A stretch of 64,000 bases of DNA, from positions 21,827,078 through 21,891,077 of the forward strand of contig VZSR01003807.1 in the NCBI GenBank assembly GCA_013398615.1. Direction: 5' to 3'. This document shows positions 37,977 through 50,660 of the stretch, piece by piece. Position 1 is the stretch's first letter, and every line of letters begins with the position of its first letter. The translations under genes and the position numbers were made by a program. Source of the stretch: Brachypodius melanocephalos. Taxonomy: Eukaryota > Chordata > Aves > Passeriformes > Pycnonotidae. The notes beneath the pieces were generated by a model. The model was not told the origin of the DNA and did no database searches. It was given only the letters and a program-made list of their open reading frames with translations.

Positions 37977-40633
37977 TTTTAGCAGTATTTTATTGTTTTA
38001 TCTAGAAAGATATATTTAGACACTTTATTAAGGTCACTGCAGACAAACTGAACTCAGAAAATCAGGAAAGAAAACTCACATAGTTTGATATTATCATAAG
38101 AAATCAATTTATACACAATATTCAACATGACATTTTTGACACACGTGGAAAGACATTTCCTAGATTGAGAAAAGTAAGGTAATTAAAGTTTGCCTTGTAT
38201 TCCTTATCATGCAATAAAAAAATCTAAAATATTAATAAACCAAGTCAGGATTAATTTCTTCAGGACATCTCAGGCAGTTTGATAAACACTTATGACAGAA
38301 GTTTCCCAGAGCTTGAGGACTGTAGCTGATTTTCAATGAAGTATTCGTGTTAGAGTCCTAAACCTTCTACTCATCCTTGCAGACTCTTTCTTTCCTTTCA
38401 GGCTACGGTAGAACGTGTCTTAATGTGACACTTTTTCTCTTGGTGAGATCATTCCCATGAGCTCAAATCCAAAATATTTCACTCTTTCAATTTTCTTCAG
38501 ATATAATTTGTTGTCATCTGTTTACAATATCATATATGAAGGAGATACCCATAGCACAACTGCATTGACACATGGAAGTGTTGTGGGATCAGCTCTAGGG
38601 ACAGATTTGCACAGAAAGGCACATTTTTGTCCTTGCAATTACATCTTTTGGAGAAATCAAAATCTAATTATTTTAATTTATTTTTTAAAGCAGCTTAAAT
38701 GAACCTTAGTGGTTTATCTCCTAGCACTAAAATGAAGGCTACATTTGAAATGAGAAGCAAATAACTATGCATTGTTTTTTTGTGGTTGGATTTTTAAAGC
38801 TGTGAGGTAAGTTTATGTCCAGTAATAATAGTGGTAATCTGGATAATAACTTCTCGTAATTCATGGACTAATCTGATTGTCCACTGAGAGCATTAAAAAC
38901 ATCCTGCCTTCCTCTCATTTACATCATGGATATGTGTCCAACTGGCCACTTCTAGAGTCAAGATAGTAGATTCATTAATACTAATGGTCTGATCTGTTGA
39001 AGCCAAATCCTCATTTCCATTTATCAGTTGTCTGTACTGCAGAAAACCACTTGTGCTTTATAACTTAAAGAGGAGACAAGAAGGGAAAGAAAAGAAATTT
39101 GACTTAGGTTATCCCCTTTAACATATTTCATCAAAAGAATGGATAAAATATTTATTCATTTACTGTCCTTTACATTCCCATCAAAGTGAATAGAGAGACA
39201 TTTAATAAGACATGGAAACATTAAAGAAGTCTTTTATCAGAGTGGATGGGAACCTGCTCAGAACAAACATTTTGGCCTAAGGGAAAGTTTTTGATCTGTG
39301 AAGCTTAAACTTAAAACACTCTCATATTGGATCATGTGGTCAATTTGCATGAAATAAATGATTTGCTTAAAACTTGCAAAGCTATAAAATAGGACTTGAC
39401 AAGTCATTAGCAGTAAGTGGGATCATAGTGGCATTATGCACACACTGGTGCAATCATTAGAAAACTGCTGCCACAGCAAAGCACAGGAAGATAATAGGGC
39501 CAGCCTACAATTTGACCTAGAAGTGTTAGATCACTGCCTCACACTGTAGATACCACACTGCAGTCCAAATTATTGACTATCCTCCATCATTACTCATCTA
39601 CTCAACATTCTGAAACACTGCTCTTTATCCTTTTTTCACACAAAAAATCGTCCAAGTTAAAAAATTATCACTTTTTCTAACTGGGGAGTAGGTAGCCTAG
39701 TTTAGGAAAGGAAAAAAAAAAAAAGAAAAAGAAACAAAAATGGAACAAAACCCCTAATGTTTATCCTATGACTTTGACCAACTGTGGAAGGAAAAATAAT
39801 ATTACCTATTCTTCATTAATTGCTGTGGTTTTTCTGGTTTTCATTCTGAACTGGAAATTCAATCACTCAGGTTTCAGTGTGTTGACATCTTTATGAATAT
39901 AACTTTTCTATTCCGGTTGGCAACAAAGGTAATCAGCAGCTCATTAGTTCAGTTTGCAACTTCAAGATTTTTTTTTTCCAGATATAAAGCATTTGGAAAA
40001 TCATGGCTAAACATCTGGATTCCTGAAGTTTGCCTAGCATTCATTTTAGGGCTATAGTTATTCTGTGATGCAATCGATAAATATCCACTTGGGTTTATTG
40101 CCAAGACAAGAAATACATGGATAACATAGGATTATTACCATTTGTTGCAAAGCACCTTCAATACATTACTTTTATCAATGTGTTAACATTTTATCAGTGG
40201 CTCAGGCGCACATCAAGTTTGAGCATCTCTGTGTTTGATATTTTATACAAATTACTGGATGAAGTGAACCACACGCTTGCAGATTATGTGCCTGCAATTG
40301 TACATATGTTGATGAGATGCAACAACATTAAGTCCATGATGCTCAAATCCCACTGCTGTCTTCAAGATGATGTTTTTCTCATGCATTCCCTATGAGCTAC
40401 ACACCTTTGCCAAATGGGGTAAGGGTAAGATGCGGCACTTTCCAAGGCCCATTAAAACCTTAATTTTTTTTCTGAGTCTATCATCAAGCATGAGGCATGG
40501 CTTTGAGTATCTGATGTGAACCTGGAGTTGAGATTTAACACTCTGTTTGCATGTGGGCTCTGGTGCAGTGACTGTATGCTAGTGCATATGACTGTATCCA
40601 CTTTATATTTAAGCTCTTAATTTTATTTCTCAG

Positions 40634-40698
40634 GTCACAAAAAATTGCACTTTCCAAATGACAGTGATAGGATAGCTACTGAGTCTAAATGCCAGTGA
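40634..40698 (+). CDS. Weak candidate alternative terminal exon
   Basis: A good polypyrimidine acceptor (ttttatttctcag) is followed by sequence that, in triadin phase, encodes GHKKLHFPNDSDRIATESKC, one more Gln and TGA at 40696-40698. The GHK start resembles GHKEF of the next exon. There is no nearby AATAAA. The pattern could easily be chance in a 16-kb intron. Confidence 0.18.
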
Positions 40699-41414
40699 AA
40701 TAACTTAAAAGGAAATAAGGAGACTGCAAATATGTCATAAACTATAAAATAAGCATAAGTAATATGTGTAAATTAAATATGTTCATGATCTGTGAAGAAA
40801 TTAAGTGAAAATTGTTTTGTACAAAACACAATGTCTGCACACAGGCTAAGACAGTACAGAAAGTCCCTGCTGAACACTCTGAGAGAGTAGAGGTGTTTCA
40901 GTCAGCAGCTGGAATCAGAACCTCATCAGTGTTTACAATGCATGACCTGGTTGGTTTTGGCTAATTAAGAATAATCCTTAAGGATGAGAAACATCATAAT
41001 TTTTACTGGTGTTTCCAGGAGCTCATTATCAGTGGACTTGAGGGAGCAACTGAAGATCATTTGTTTGACAGAAGAAAATAAGACTTTGTGGTAGAAGAGG
41101 TGTCAAGAATATGTAACCTTCTTATCATAGGATTATTATTCTCATTGAGTCTAAGGAAGAAAAACAGAACTGTAGCTTTTCAGCATATATTTGAGTCACT
41201 TGGACTTCATTGGTTTCAAATGTGACACTTAAAAATAAATTACTCTATTTGTTGAGAAATACATTTCCTTCTTATAGTGTCTGAAAGATATTAGCTTTTA
41301 TGCACACTGTAGTATTTTTAACATGAACCATTCTGAAGGGAGCTCAGCCTCCCAGTGAAAGTGCTCAGCCTGTTGGTGAACACATTTTCTATCCTTCTTA
41401 ACCTGTATTCTTAG

Positions 41415-41492
41415 GTGCAGGACATAAGGAATTTGTACCACCTCGTCTTCTTCTAGAACACAGCCCAAGAAAGAAACCAGCAGCTATTGAAG
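41415..41492 (+). CDS. TRDN: TRDN internal exon after DQYAFCRY, with GC donor (78 nt)
   Basis: The split codon (G+GT) gives Gly; the exon then encodes AGHKEFVPPRLLLEHSPRKK and PAAIE, and ends with one G. It is proline-containing and less charged than its neighbours, like the GQSPAIPPPLPTEQ segment that follows DQYAFCRY in mammals. The acceptor is ttcttag; a second AG six bases on (41419-41420) would give a two-residue-shorter exon in the same frame. The donor reads GAAG|GCAAGT, a GC splice site with an otherwise perfect consensus. The nearest GT would break the phase, so the GC donor is preferred. Sequence identity to mammals is low, so the call rests on position, phase and splice signals. 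Confidence 0.74.
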
Positions 41493-44400
41493 GCAAGTTT
41501 GAGTTTTTCCATGTTTATTGGCCTCTACTTATTAACTTCATTGTTTGTTCTAATGGGGATTTTTTTAATTGTAAGTATAACCTATATTACAAAGATGATC
41601 ACACAACTAGGCCTGGGACAGGAATGACATGCTGATGTATGCATGATAAGATGTAAATGTTTCTTGTAGCAGTCTCACAGGTGGCTTGGGGGATTTCCTG
41701 AGTGAAACAGATTATAGGATTGAGGCCTAATCTGTAAAATTATTTGAATGGCATGCAGCCATAACTTGCTGTCTAACTAGAAACATAATCAAAATTTTTG
41801 TCTTAATATACTTTGGATTATTCTTTCAGCTATTGTTATTCAGTAGTTTTTGTGTGCATTATTATTAATAATAAACATAATATGTCTGGTTCTGCATCTG
41901 TCAACCTTGTTGCTATTTTTAAAGCTACTGAAAGAAAAATACAAAGTCAGGTCTTATGTTCAGAAGATTAAGACCTAATCCCTGCAATTGAATTATATTG
42001 TTTACAGTTTGATCACTACAGTAAAGTGGTTGAAATACTCATTTTAATTTTAAAATGAACTATGTCAAATGACTTAGAACTATACCTGCAATATATGTCC
42101 TTGCTCTTTACATCATACAATTTAATAGTATAAAACACCTGAGTCTTTTTGCGCAATTATGTGGCGGTTTTCATATGATACTTGAGTCCTTCAGTCACAC
42201 CGTGGCAGTTGCTAATTTCTCTCATAGAGGTCTTAGTTCTGTGTTACTCAGAAAGCAATTGCAGACTAAGAGAAAGGCAGATGGGGTGGCAGCAGAATAA
42301 GTAACAAGAGCTACAAGATTTCCTACATTTGGAAACAGAAATTGAGACTCAGGTTTTACCAGGACCCATGACTGAAAGAAAGTGTTAAATTAATTAGATA
42401 TTTCTGTAATGTGATTATTGTGAACCAGAACATTTGGGTAAAAATAGTTATGGGACTTATTATGTCTTTCCCCAAAAATCTTGTTACCTCAAATGGTTAT
42501 TTCTTTTTAAACATGCTGCTTAAAGGAGTATAAAATTGTAGTTATTTTGAGACAGTATAGAAATAGATTAGCAGTCCTGCTTATTTTAGGAAAATATTTG
42601 AACCCTGCTTATCAGCAGAAAGAAGTCTCTGCAATGTTAAACTCTGTTATATGTCAATTAACCATAATGGAAAAAAGACATAATAGAACAAGGCTGACAC
42701 ATTTGCTGAGTGATAAACTTAATCTTTAAATATAGCTGTTACACAACATGAACTAGCATCAAATTAACATTAGATTCTTGATTTTCAAAATCATGAGGAG
42801 CAGGCAATTACTGCAATTGCACATAGAAATGACTATTTATGACCAGTTACACATTTGTGTGTTTCATTAGCTCATTTATGCATGCAATTCAGGTAATTGG
42901 GAATGTAAATTAGACACCCATTTGGCAAACAAATTTGAGGGAGATTATCTGCTCAGAACCATATAACTAAATTTCCTTTAAGGCTCAAGGCCAGTCACTA
43001 GGATACAATGCTTTTCGTGCAAGAGCTTTGGAGGGAATGAAGAAGGCAGAATTACTTGTAAAATGCTACCATGAAAAGCTGTTATGTTGTGCTATTCTGC
43101 GTTTTCCATATATGAGAAAATATGCTACAGTGCTTTGAGGAACCCTAAACCCTGAAGCTTTATTTCATCCCTAAAGGAAAAAAAAAGATAATTTATGAGA
43201 ATATTTCGCAAAATTTCAGAAGGGAAAAAGAGGCATAGGCAGACAAATTTAAATCTTTAAAATAGCTGAAGAGACACCTGCATGTGACTTCTTAGTGCTT
43301 AGATACCTTTATGACTGGTACATCACTAAATATCACTGATCAGGAGAAGGGACATTGAAACAAAAGATTCTTCTTATAAATATACATAAAAATATACTTG
43401 AAAATAGTATCATATATTGTCAGAATAGAGAATAGAGAACAAATAGAAGAATTTTTAATTGAGAAATATACTTTATATAACATCGAAGACTGGCTTAGCC
43501 TTTGGCAGAAGGAATCAACTCTGAAAAAGGTAAAACTGTGGGAAGTAACAGAATATTTATCACACAGAAAAAATATGAAGCCAACCTACTTACACCCTAG
43601 GCTTTCCAACTCAGTGATATTCAGCTGTTATATAGATAATTATATAGATAATTATGCAGCTGGTGAAGGCTGAAAAGATCTTACTCTTTTTCTACATTGA
43701 CATGTTTTCAGAATCATTCTATTTTGACACTGTTGCCTTAGGTAATCGTGGACCATTCTTGTTTTCTGATAAGATGGAAATAGTGGTGTATATGTGCCAC
43801 ATCTTTCTAAAATTTTTAGATCACTTGATACCTTCAGATAGAATGCTTTTCCTGGATAGTAGGCAATGTCTTGTGGAAATTATGATCTGCTGAACTCTTG
43901 AGGCCTTAGAAAAAGAGCATATTGTTATTATATCTTAAATCTCAAACCTTTTCTCTTTTTCATTGCCTTTTCTCTTCCTTTAGCTCCACAGTAAATCTTT
44001 TGGCAAGGGGGTAATTATTTAAGCCAATCTCAGTCTGTACACTAGATTCTAGTAGCAAGCAATAAATTTCATTGAAGTGTATATATGAGTTGAAATTTTC
44101 AGATACCTCCTGGTCAAAAAGCAAAATGCTTTGCACTAATCTGGCCAGAAAGAAAAGAATAGATCATTGCTCTCCTGTTTCATGGTTGGTTGGCTTTTTC
44201 AAAGATCTTACCTTAAATCTTCAATGAAGAGTTTGAATTTTCAAATCACGAATGGAAGAGAATAACAAAACAAAATATAAGATCCTGTAACAGTGAATAA
44301 GAGAAAAAAGGTAAAGGAATTTGTGAAGATAAAGGCGTTGATATATAACATCAACTTGTATTTCAAGCTTGGAAACCTTGTTTGGTAAACTAGGAAGTAA

Positions 44401-45491
44401 AGAACTAATTTTAAATTCTTTATCTTATCTTTTTATGGCGCTTTCACAAGTACTTGGAAGTAGTGCTCTCAGCTTGGCTGACAATGATGTTGCCATGTCA
44501 GGACATTGGTGTCACCCGTAATTTGAACAGATCAGTACTCCATAGCTATTTGAACTTTGACTTTAATATCCTTCTTTTTCTTTGGCTGTAGTCTTTCACA
44601 CCTCTTCTATCTCTAGATTTCTTTTATTTTGTTATTCACTGACATTCTAAAACTTCTCTGTAGTGTATAGTGTTTCTCTGTGATTCTCTCTCTTAGGTCT
44701 TGAATTTTTGCTCAGCTCACACACTTTTACCTTCCTCCATTTCCACATTCACATGGAAAGGACTTTCCTTTCTCATAGTCCTCCCATGTTTTCCTCTCTG
44801 ACATGGCATTATAACCACTCAGGAAGATGCTGCAGCTAGACAAGTATAAAAACTAAGATCAGCGGCTTAGCTAGTTATCAGTGAATCTTCACATTAATTA
44901 TTCCAGGATAGCATGTTTTTTCTGCCTTCTTCCAAGACCACAGTACCTTTATGAGAAGCCTGTATCAAAATCTTTCTCCTGTTGGAAAGAATCTTAATGC
45001 ATGTGGTATGTGATTTCAAGCAGACCTATGCTTTTTACCACTTTGAAGAGCACTGTATGACAAAAAACACTGGAACAGCATTGTATGTGAATACGAGTTT
45101 CCAGGTTGTATTATCTTAAAAATCGGCTCCTGTATCTTTGAGTGGGAGACCATTTATCATGGAAGAGGCATGAATATAACCATTCTAATCTGTTAATGAA
45201 TCATGACAAGCTCTGAAATATCCCCCTTCCCTGGCTGAAGCATATTGGCTGTTCCTTGCCATTTTGATGGTGTCTGTGACATTAAGTAATGAAAAAAATA
45301 TATATATATGTAATATCTTCAAAGGATCTATGAGAAAAAAAGGTATTTTGTCTGGGTCATTGACTCCTCTAATTACAAATTTTGCAAAATACAATAAAAC
45401 GAGTTGCTGTGAAATGTGTTTAACTTCCCCCAAAACTCCTGCAGAGGCTAAATTGACAACTGCATACTTAAATTCCCAGGGGAGCACTGAT

Positions 45492-45650
45492 GCTATATAG
45501 ATGTATATAGATGCTATATACATATATACATATATATATATACACATACACGTATATAGTGTGTGTATATATATATACACATACATATATATAGTGTGTG
45601 TATATATATATGTGTGTGTATAAATGCTATATAGAATATACACTCTATGA
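45492..45650. repeat. TA/CA/TG-rich minisatellite, 35-bp period
   Basis: Units starting at 45542 and 45577, with a partial one from 45612, repeat a 35-base pattern. It consists of ACACATACA, a TATA-rich stretch, TAGTGTGTGT and (TA)n. The surrounding sequence is also TA-rich and partly self-complementary. Confidence 0.82.
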
Positions 45651-47606
45651 CTGTCTCAAGAGGAATTTCTGGTCTATATCTCTGTTCATGAATATAACAT
45701 TAGGGGCTATAACCAAGAATATCTAAATTACTAAAGTCAATACAAATTTTGACAAAGCTCCCTTGACGTACAGGAGTGTATAAATCTTGTACAAATCAAT
45801 CTGCTTCTGTACATTCTGTCAATGTCTGCTTTCTCTTCTGTACATGGATTGTTCTATAAAAAAAAACTCTGTTTTCCTTCTGTACTATAGAATCAATTAC
45901 CCTTAAAAAAATCCTTTCAGTGAGATATTGTGATTCAAGACACAACAGAACCCTTTTAAAAAGGCACAATTTTGAAAATTTTCTCCCCATTTAGGATATT
46001 CTTAATAATACTGACATGAGTTGTGGATGAAAATCCATTTTCCTGATAAATTTTAATCAAAGGGAGTATAAAAACAGGAAAAAAAAGGAAAAATATTCCT
46101 ATTAGAAATATCATAATGCAATGGGTTAGGTTTAATCTAGGTTAACAGATGAACACTTTAGTTAGCTTTAATGCATCACTGTATTTACAGCATAACAAGT
46201 TTTTTGAGAAATATGGGCCTTATATACAGACCATGAGTCTGTACTGAAAACAGCAAAACCTTTGAAATAATATGAACAAGGTTTCAAAGTGAGCTATTTA
46301 ATGAATTAAATTAGACACTGAAGCAGTAAATTCTAATGATTTAGCAATGATGAAAAAACCCTAAATCTTCACTTTCGGAAAGCCCTTGACATTTTCCTTA
46401 ATGACATGAAGCTCTTCTGTACTACTTTTATTCTATCGTAAGATCCAAAAAGTTAAACATACACGAGACAAAAGCTTACTAATGTAAGAAAAAATATGTA
46501 TAAAGATATGTATATTTTGATTAGAGGTATTATTATATTTTGTCATCATTTATAATAATACAACTTAAAATGTTAGAGTATGCATTTGAAAATAAATACT
46601 CACCCAATAAAACACAAACAAATACATCTGAAGATTATTTTAACTTTTCATAGTGATTTTTAATTCTTATAGGAAAACAATTGTCTTTTGCATGTGTTGC
46701 ACCTGCAAATGGGAATTATTTACTGGGATTAAGTTAATCTGGGTTTTCAAAGGCAGAACTCCCATGTTTCTTTGGAAAGAAAAATGAAACTCTTACAAAA
46801 GACATCCTGCATAACCTCATCATGCCATTACTAAAGCTCATACATTCTTGCTCAAAAACAAACCACATGAAAAGTATCAGCAAAACCCTTCCCAGCACTG
46901 GTTACAGAATTGGTCCTGACATTGATTCCTGTTGTCCAGTAGGAATGTCAGTCACAAGGAGGGGGAAGGCTAGCGAAGCTACCTCAGCTGTGTTGGTTTG
47001 GCTCTCACTAGTAAAAATTGTACCCTGAAAAATCAGTGCTCTCCTGGGAATTTAAGTATTCATCATAATTATATTTGTGTCATATTTACCATTGACCATT
47101 GTTCAGTGGAGTTTCTGCTGCTGGTCTTGTTATGGAAGTTGGTCTGTTCCCTTTTTTGACTTGCTGTGTGTACTCTGGTTTCATTTCACTTGTATTTTTA
47201 TTCCTTTGCTCCACACTGTGCTGTTTAGTGAGGGTAACATATGGCCCATGCTATTAACAAAGAATTCTGGTGCTTAATGCAACAGAGACATGAAAAAGGA
47301 GTCTATAACCACTACAGGAAGAAATAAGAAACATTTATGTAGGTCACATGAAAGCATTAGGAATTTCAAGCATGATATTTCTATTGCATAGACTCTGCAG
47401 ACCTCAAAAATATCTCCATAAGCAATCTCCACAGCTGCCACATAGTGTTTCAGACTGGGATTTGAAAACAGTGAAACAGTTTCAAAAAGCAAAGACAAGC
47501 TGGAGAGATTGCCTAGGCCTTCAGGGTGAGCTATAGCTCCAGTGATCTGTGTGCCCCAAGAGTCTTCCACTTGCCCAATATGAAAAGAAATCATATTTCA
47601 TTACAG

Positions 47607-47645
47607 GGAAAAAAAAAACAAAACAAACAAAAACAAAAAAAACAA
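47607..47645. repeat. A-rich (AAAAC)n tract
   Basis: Adenine-rich sequence interrupted by C, resembling a simple-repeat-expanded A tail. Confidence 0.85.
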
Positions 47646-50234
47646 ACCAGGTGTCATTTAAACAGAGCTTTTCAAATAAATGCACTTCATTTCGGCCTAA
47701 GCACTCACCTGTATGTTAGAGAGAGCATGTATGTGCATGTGTGAATGCACATGTATGTGTTTGTATATGAACAAAAGCAATTCTAAGAAATTTAGGAACC
47801 TTAGATTAATAGTATTTAGGTTTCTTTGATCTTTCTTGTCCTTTCAATAGTTTGGCTGAATCAAGACAGAGTTATTTCTCATAGAGAAAGTAACTAGACA
47901 AATAAGGTCTCTCTTACCCCAGAAAGAGATTTTATTTTCAGAGAGACAGCTAAGGTCAATTTTTACTCAAAATTTAGATTTAATCTTAAAAGTATGAGTT
48001 TCCATGACATCCTAAACTAAGCAGAAATATCTCCTTGCATTTTTTTACTCATTTCTCCAAAAGCTTTGTAAGCTTTTGAGCATCCTATTTTGTGAATAGA
48101 TGTTAAATTGTTTAAAATCAAAAGTGTAACTGACCAGTCACTGTCAGTCTCTACTCTAAGCAGCAATCAAAGGGGAAAGAAAAGTAACATCATCAAAAAC
48201 TGAAATGCAATAGTTATTTTAATATTTAAAAGGATATCCAACTCCCATTGAAATAAACAGCAAGACTTTTATTGAGTCCAGTAGAGAAAGGATTTCAGTC
48301 ACCAAGTAAAACAAAGAGCAACTGTAACGCCTTCAAAATTAATAAGGAAAAAAAAATAAAATACAGTTTGTGTTATGTTTGAATGGTCTTCTAAAATTAT
48401 GCCCATGACAGCTTAAGGTGTACAGAGCTGCTTGGAGAAAAATGAAATGAAGTCTTATCCGGAATGGAATCACTGTGTTCAGTATGAACTATGGTTTCTC
48501 AGGAAAATCTGAATTAACGTTTGTTTTGTTCTATTTTTTATGTCAGTGGGTATACATGTGTCTCTGCTGCTCCTTAGTTCTCCAGGACTGGAATCTGTAG
48601 GCAGAAAAGGCTGTTGCAGCATTTCACAAAGTCAGGCAATAAACATCCAAAGTCTCTCACAGGGGCTTTCCTCCTGAGATTTCCTGACCACAAGGTTTTA
48701 GATGGACCTAGACTTTAAGACCTATATAATATGTTAAGACCTAATAAGGACCTAAACTTTAGAAAGCTAATGTGGACCAAAACACCTCCAAATTTCTGGC
48801 TTTCAGTCCCACTAGTTAGTGTTTGCTTTGTGCATGCCTCTCCACCAGAAGGAACCTATGGCTATGTTTTGCTTCCCTGCTTACCTGAGTTTCTTAGATG
48901 GGATGGGATGAGTTGACAATTCCTTCCAGAATCAGACTTTCCATCAGAACATGGATCATCTGGAGCAACATGGCAAAGAAGCTCTAAGAGCACCTTTCTC
49001 TTCCAGTTCCTGTGCAGCATTCCCGTGACACTATGCCCTGTAACTCATGTGCATCCCTAAATTTAGATTCCACTCAGCACTGGCAGAGTAACACACTGGT
49101 CTTACCAGACCTGATTTCAAGTGCTACGTTGTTAGCATGCTTCTGTTATCTGCCCTCCCACCATTGTCCAAGAATTAGCTGCTCTCCAGTGAGAATAACA
49201 CAAAGATATCAAGATGGGTGGGGGAAATTCAGATTGAAACATCCCTTTCTTGGTCTTTGATGAATCTTACTTTGATTTCTACTGGCCTCAGTCCTTCATC
49301 CCTTATTGAAATATAAATAATTCCATCTCAGAGGTTTCTTTGCTTCAAGGGCTGTTCTGTTCAATGCAGCTACTTTGCAAGAAAATTATTCTATGCTGCT
49401 TCTTTTTATTTTTCACCCAGGAATAATTTTTTACCTGAATGTCCCATTCGGTACTGCTTTAATTCACAATACTCATGTTCACTGGACTCCTTCTTATCTT
49501 ACATAAAGCTCAACTTCTGCATAGAGTTTACAGGGAAAAAAAATGACTAAATGAAAAGTCCATTGCTGGCCTTGCAGACTGATTCTGTTATGTACTCTTC
49601 CAGCTCCATATATCTGTATTTCATTCTTGTAAATGCATTGCAGGCTTTTAAAGGTGAGGTCTTTTTGTATTCATCTGTCTCACACTGTCCATGAAATGTG
49701 CCTCTGGACTAATGCTGCTGGTGAAAAAGTCCTGTTAATTACATTATCAAGAAACAGCAGCAATAAGAATAGATTGTTCAATAGTTAATTGCACTTGAAT
49801 GTCATATTGTGGTCAATGCCAAATCCCCAAAAGCACCTTGTGTTTCCTTGTGTAATCCACAACATCTGCATATTATGATTCCTCTTTATGCAGTTGGCCC
49901 TTTGTAGTTGTGTAGCTGTTCCTAGCTAAAAAGTTAAGTGCTTTCAATTAACAAATGGAGTTCATATTTTACAGTGCAAAAGACCTGCCTAAGTTCCTAT
50001 TTAATTATTTACTCTGCCTCTTAATTTAACTGTGTACATATCTGCATAGAGCCCACTACACTTGCTGCTTCAGAAATTACAAGTTTTGCTGGTGTGAAAT
50101 ATACACTTAATATGCAACATTCTAAATGTGAGCTGCTCAAATGGAGAGGAAATAAATTTATTCAAGAAATGGCATTGCTTCCTTAAGTCAGAAATAGCTC
50201 TTTCCATGATAGTAATTTACCAAGTCCATCATTC

Positions 50235-50660
50235 TCATGTACAGGAATTTCTCTCAATGGTAGCTGTGAGGAGCATTGGTGGGGCTGGAGGCAGCTGAGA
50301 TGTGGATGGAAGATCAGTGACTGTTTTTCTCAGACTTGAGCAAGAGTGTTTATCTTTCAGTGCAATTGGGAAATAGGAGCCACGGTCCTTTAATACTTCC
50401 ATGTATTTATCCCCCATAAATTTCATAACAAATATAGACATCTCAAAGCTTCCTGGACACTCTGAATAATGCAACTTGAGAGCTTCATAGAAGAAAATTA
50501 TGTCAGTGGGGTTAACTGGTGGAATGATGTGGCAATGAAGATTCTGCAGCCAGGGATGTCATCATCTTTGCTTGGGTTATTGGCAGTGAAAATTCCTGCC
50601 ACTTCCTGTACATCTTCCATACAAAGCTTCACTTCTCAAAGCTCCGTGCTTCAGCTTGTG
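50235..50660 (-). pseudogene. Unidentified degenerate coding-like sequence
   Basis: On the minus strand, one frame (50474 down to 50235) encodes protein-like sequence starting LHYSECPGSFEMSIFVMKF, ending in a proline-rich stretch and a stop. Just upstream, another frame (about 50640 down to 50520) encodes EDVQEVAGIFTANNPSKDDD. The two are separated by a frame change near 50510, and a stop occurs further upstream, as in a decayed retrocopy or retroelement gene. Residue composition is mixed and globular-looking, unlike the surrounding intron. I do not recognise the family. The + strand is also open over 50469-50786, so chance cannot be excluded. Confidence 0.33.

Larger units (their letters stand above)
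25103..41414 (+). other. TRDN: TRDN intron (16.3 kb) containing an alternative last exon
   Basis: This is the largest complete intron in the window, with a GT donor and a ttcttag acceptor. Besides the alternative terminal exon at 29596, it contains a T8G13 homopolymer junction (26904-26924), a CR1 fragment (32120-32600), a long T-rich tract (33659-33718), a (TTTTG)n tract (34534-34563), a CR1 3' tail (35930-35997) and an (AAT)n microsatellite (37925-37976). A weak candidate terminal exon lies at 40634. The rest is AT-rich with no gene visible. Confidence 0.75.

Noticed and set aside
38412..38442. Strong acceptor (tttctttcctttcag at 38401) with a downstream GTGAGA donor
   Set aside because: The donor is in phase 0 and the encoded sequence is hydrophobic; incompatible with a triadin cassette exon.
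45185..45643. 152-codon minus-strand open frame rich in Tyr, Ile and His
   Set aside because: More than a third is translated TA/CA repeat and the remainder shows no domain.
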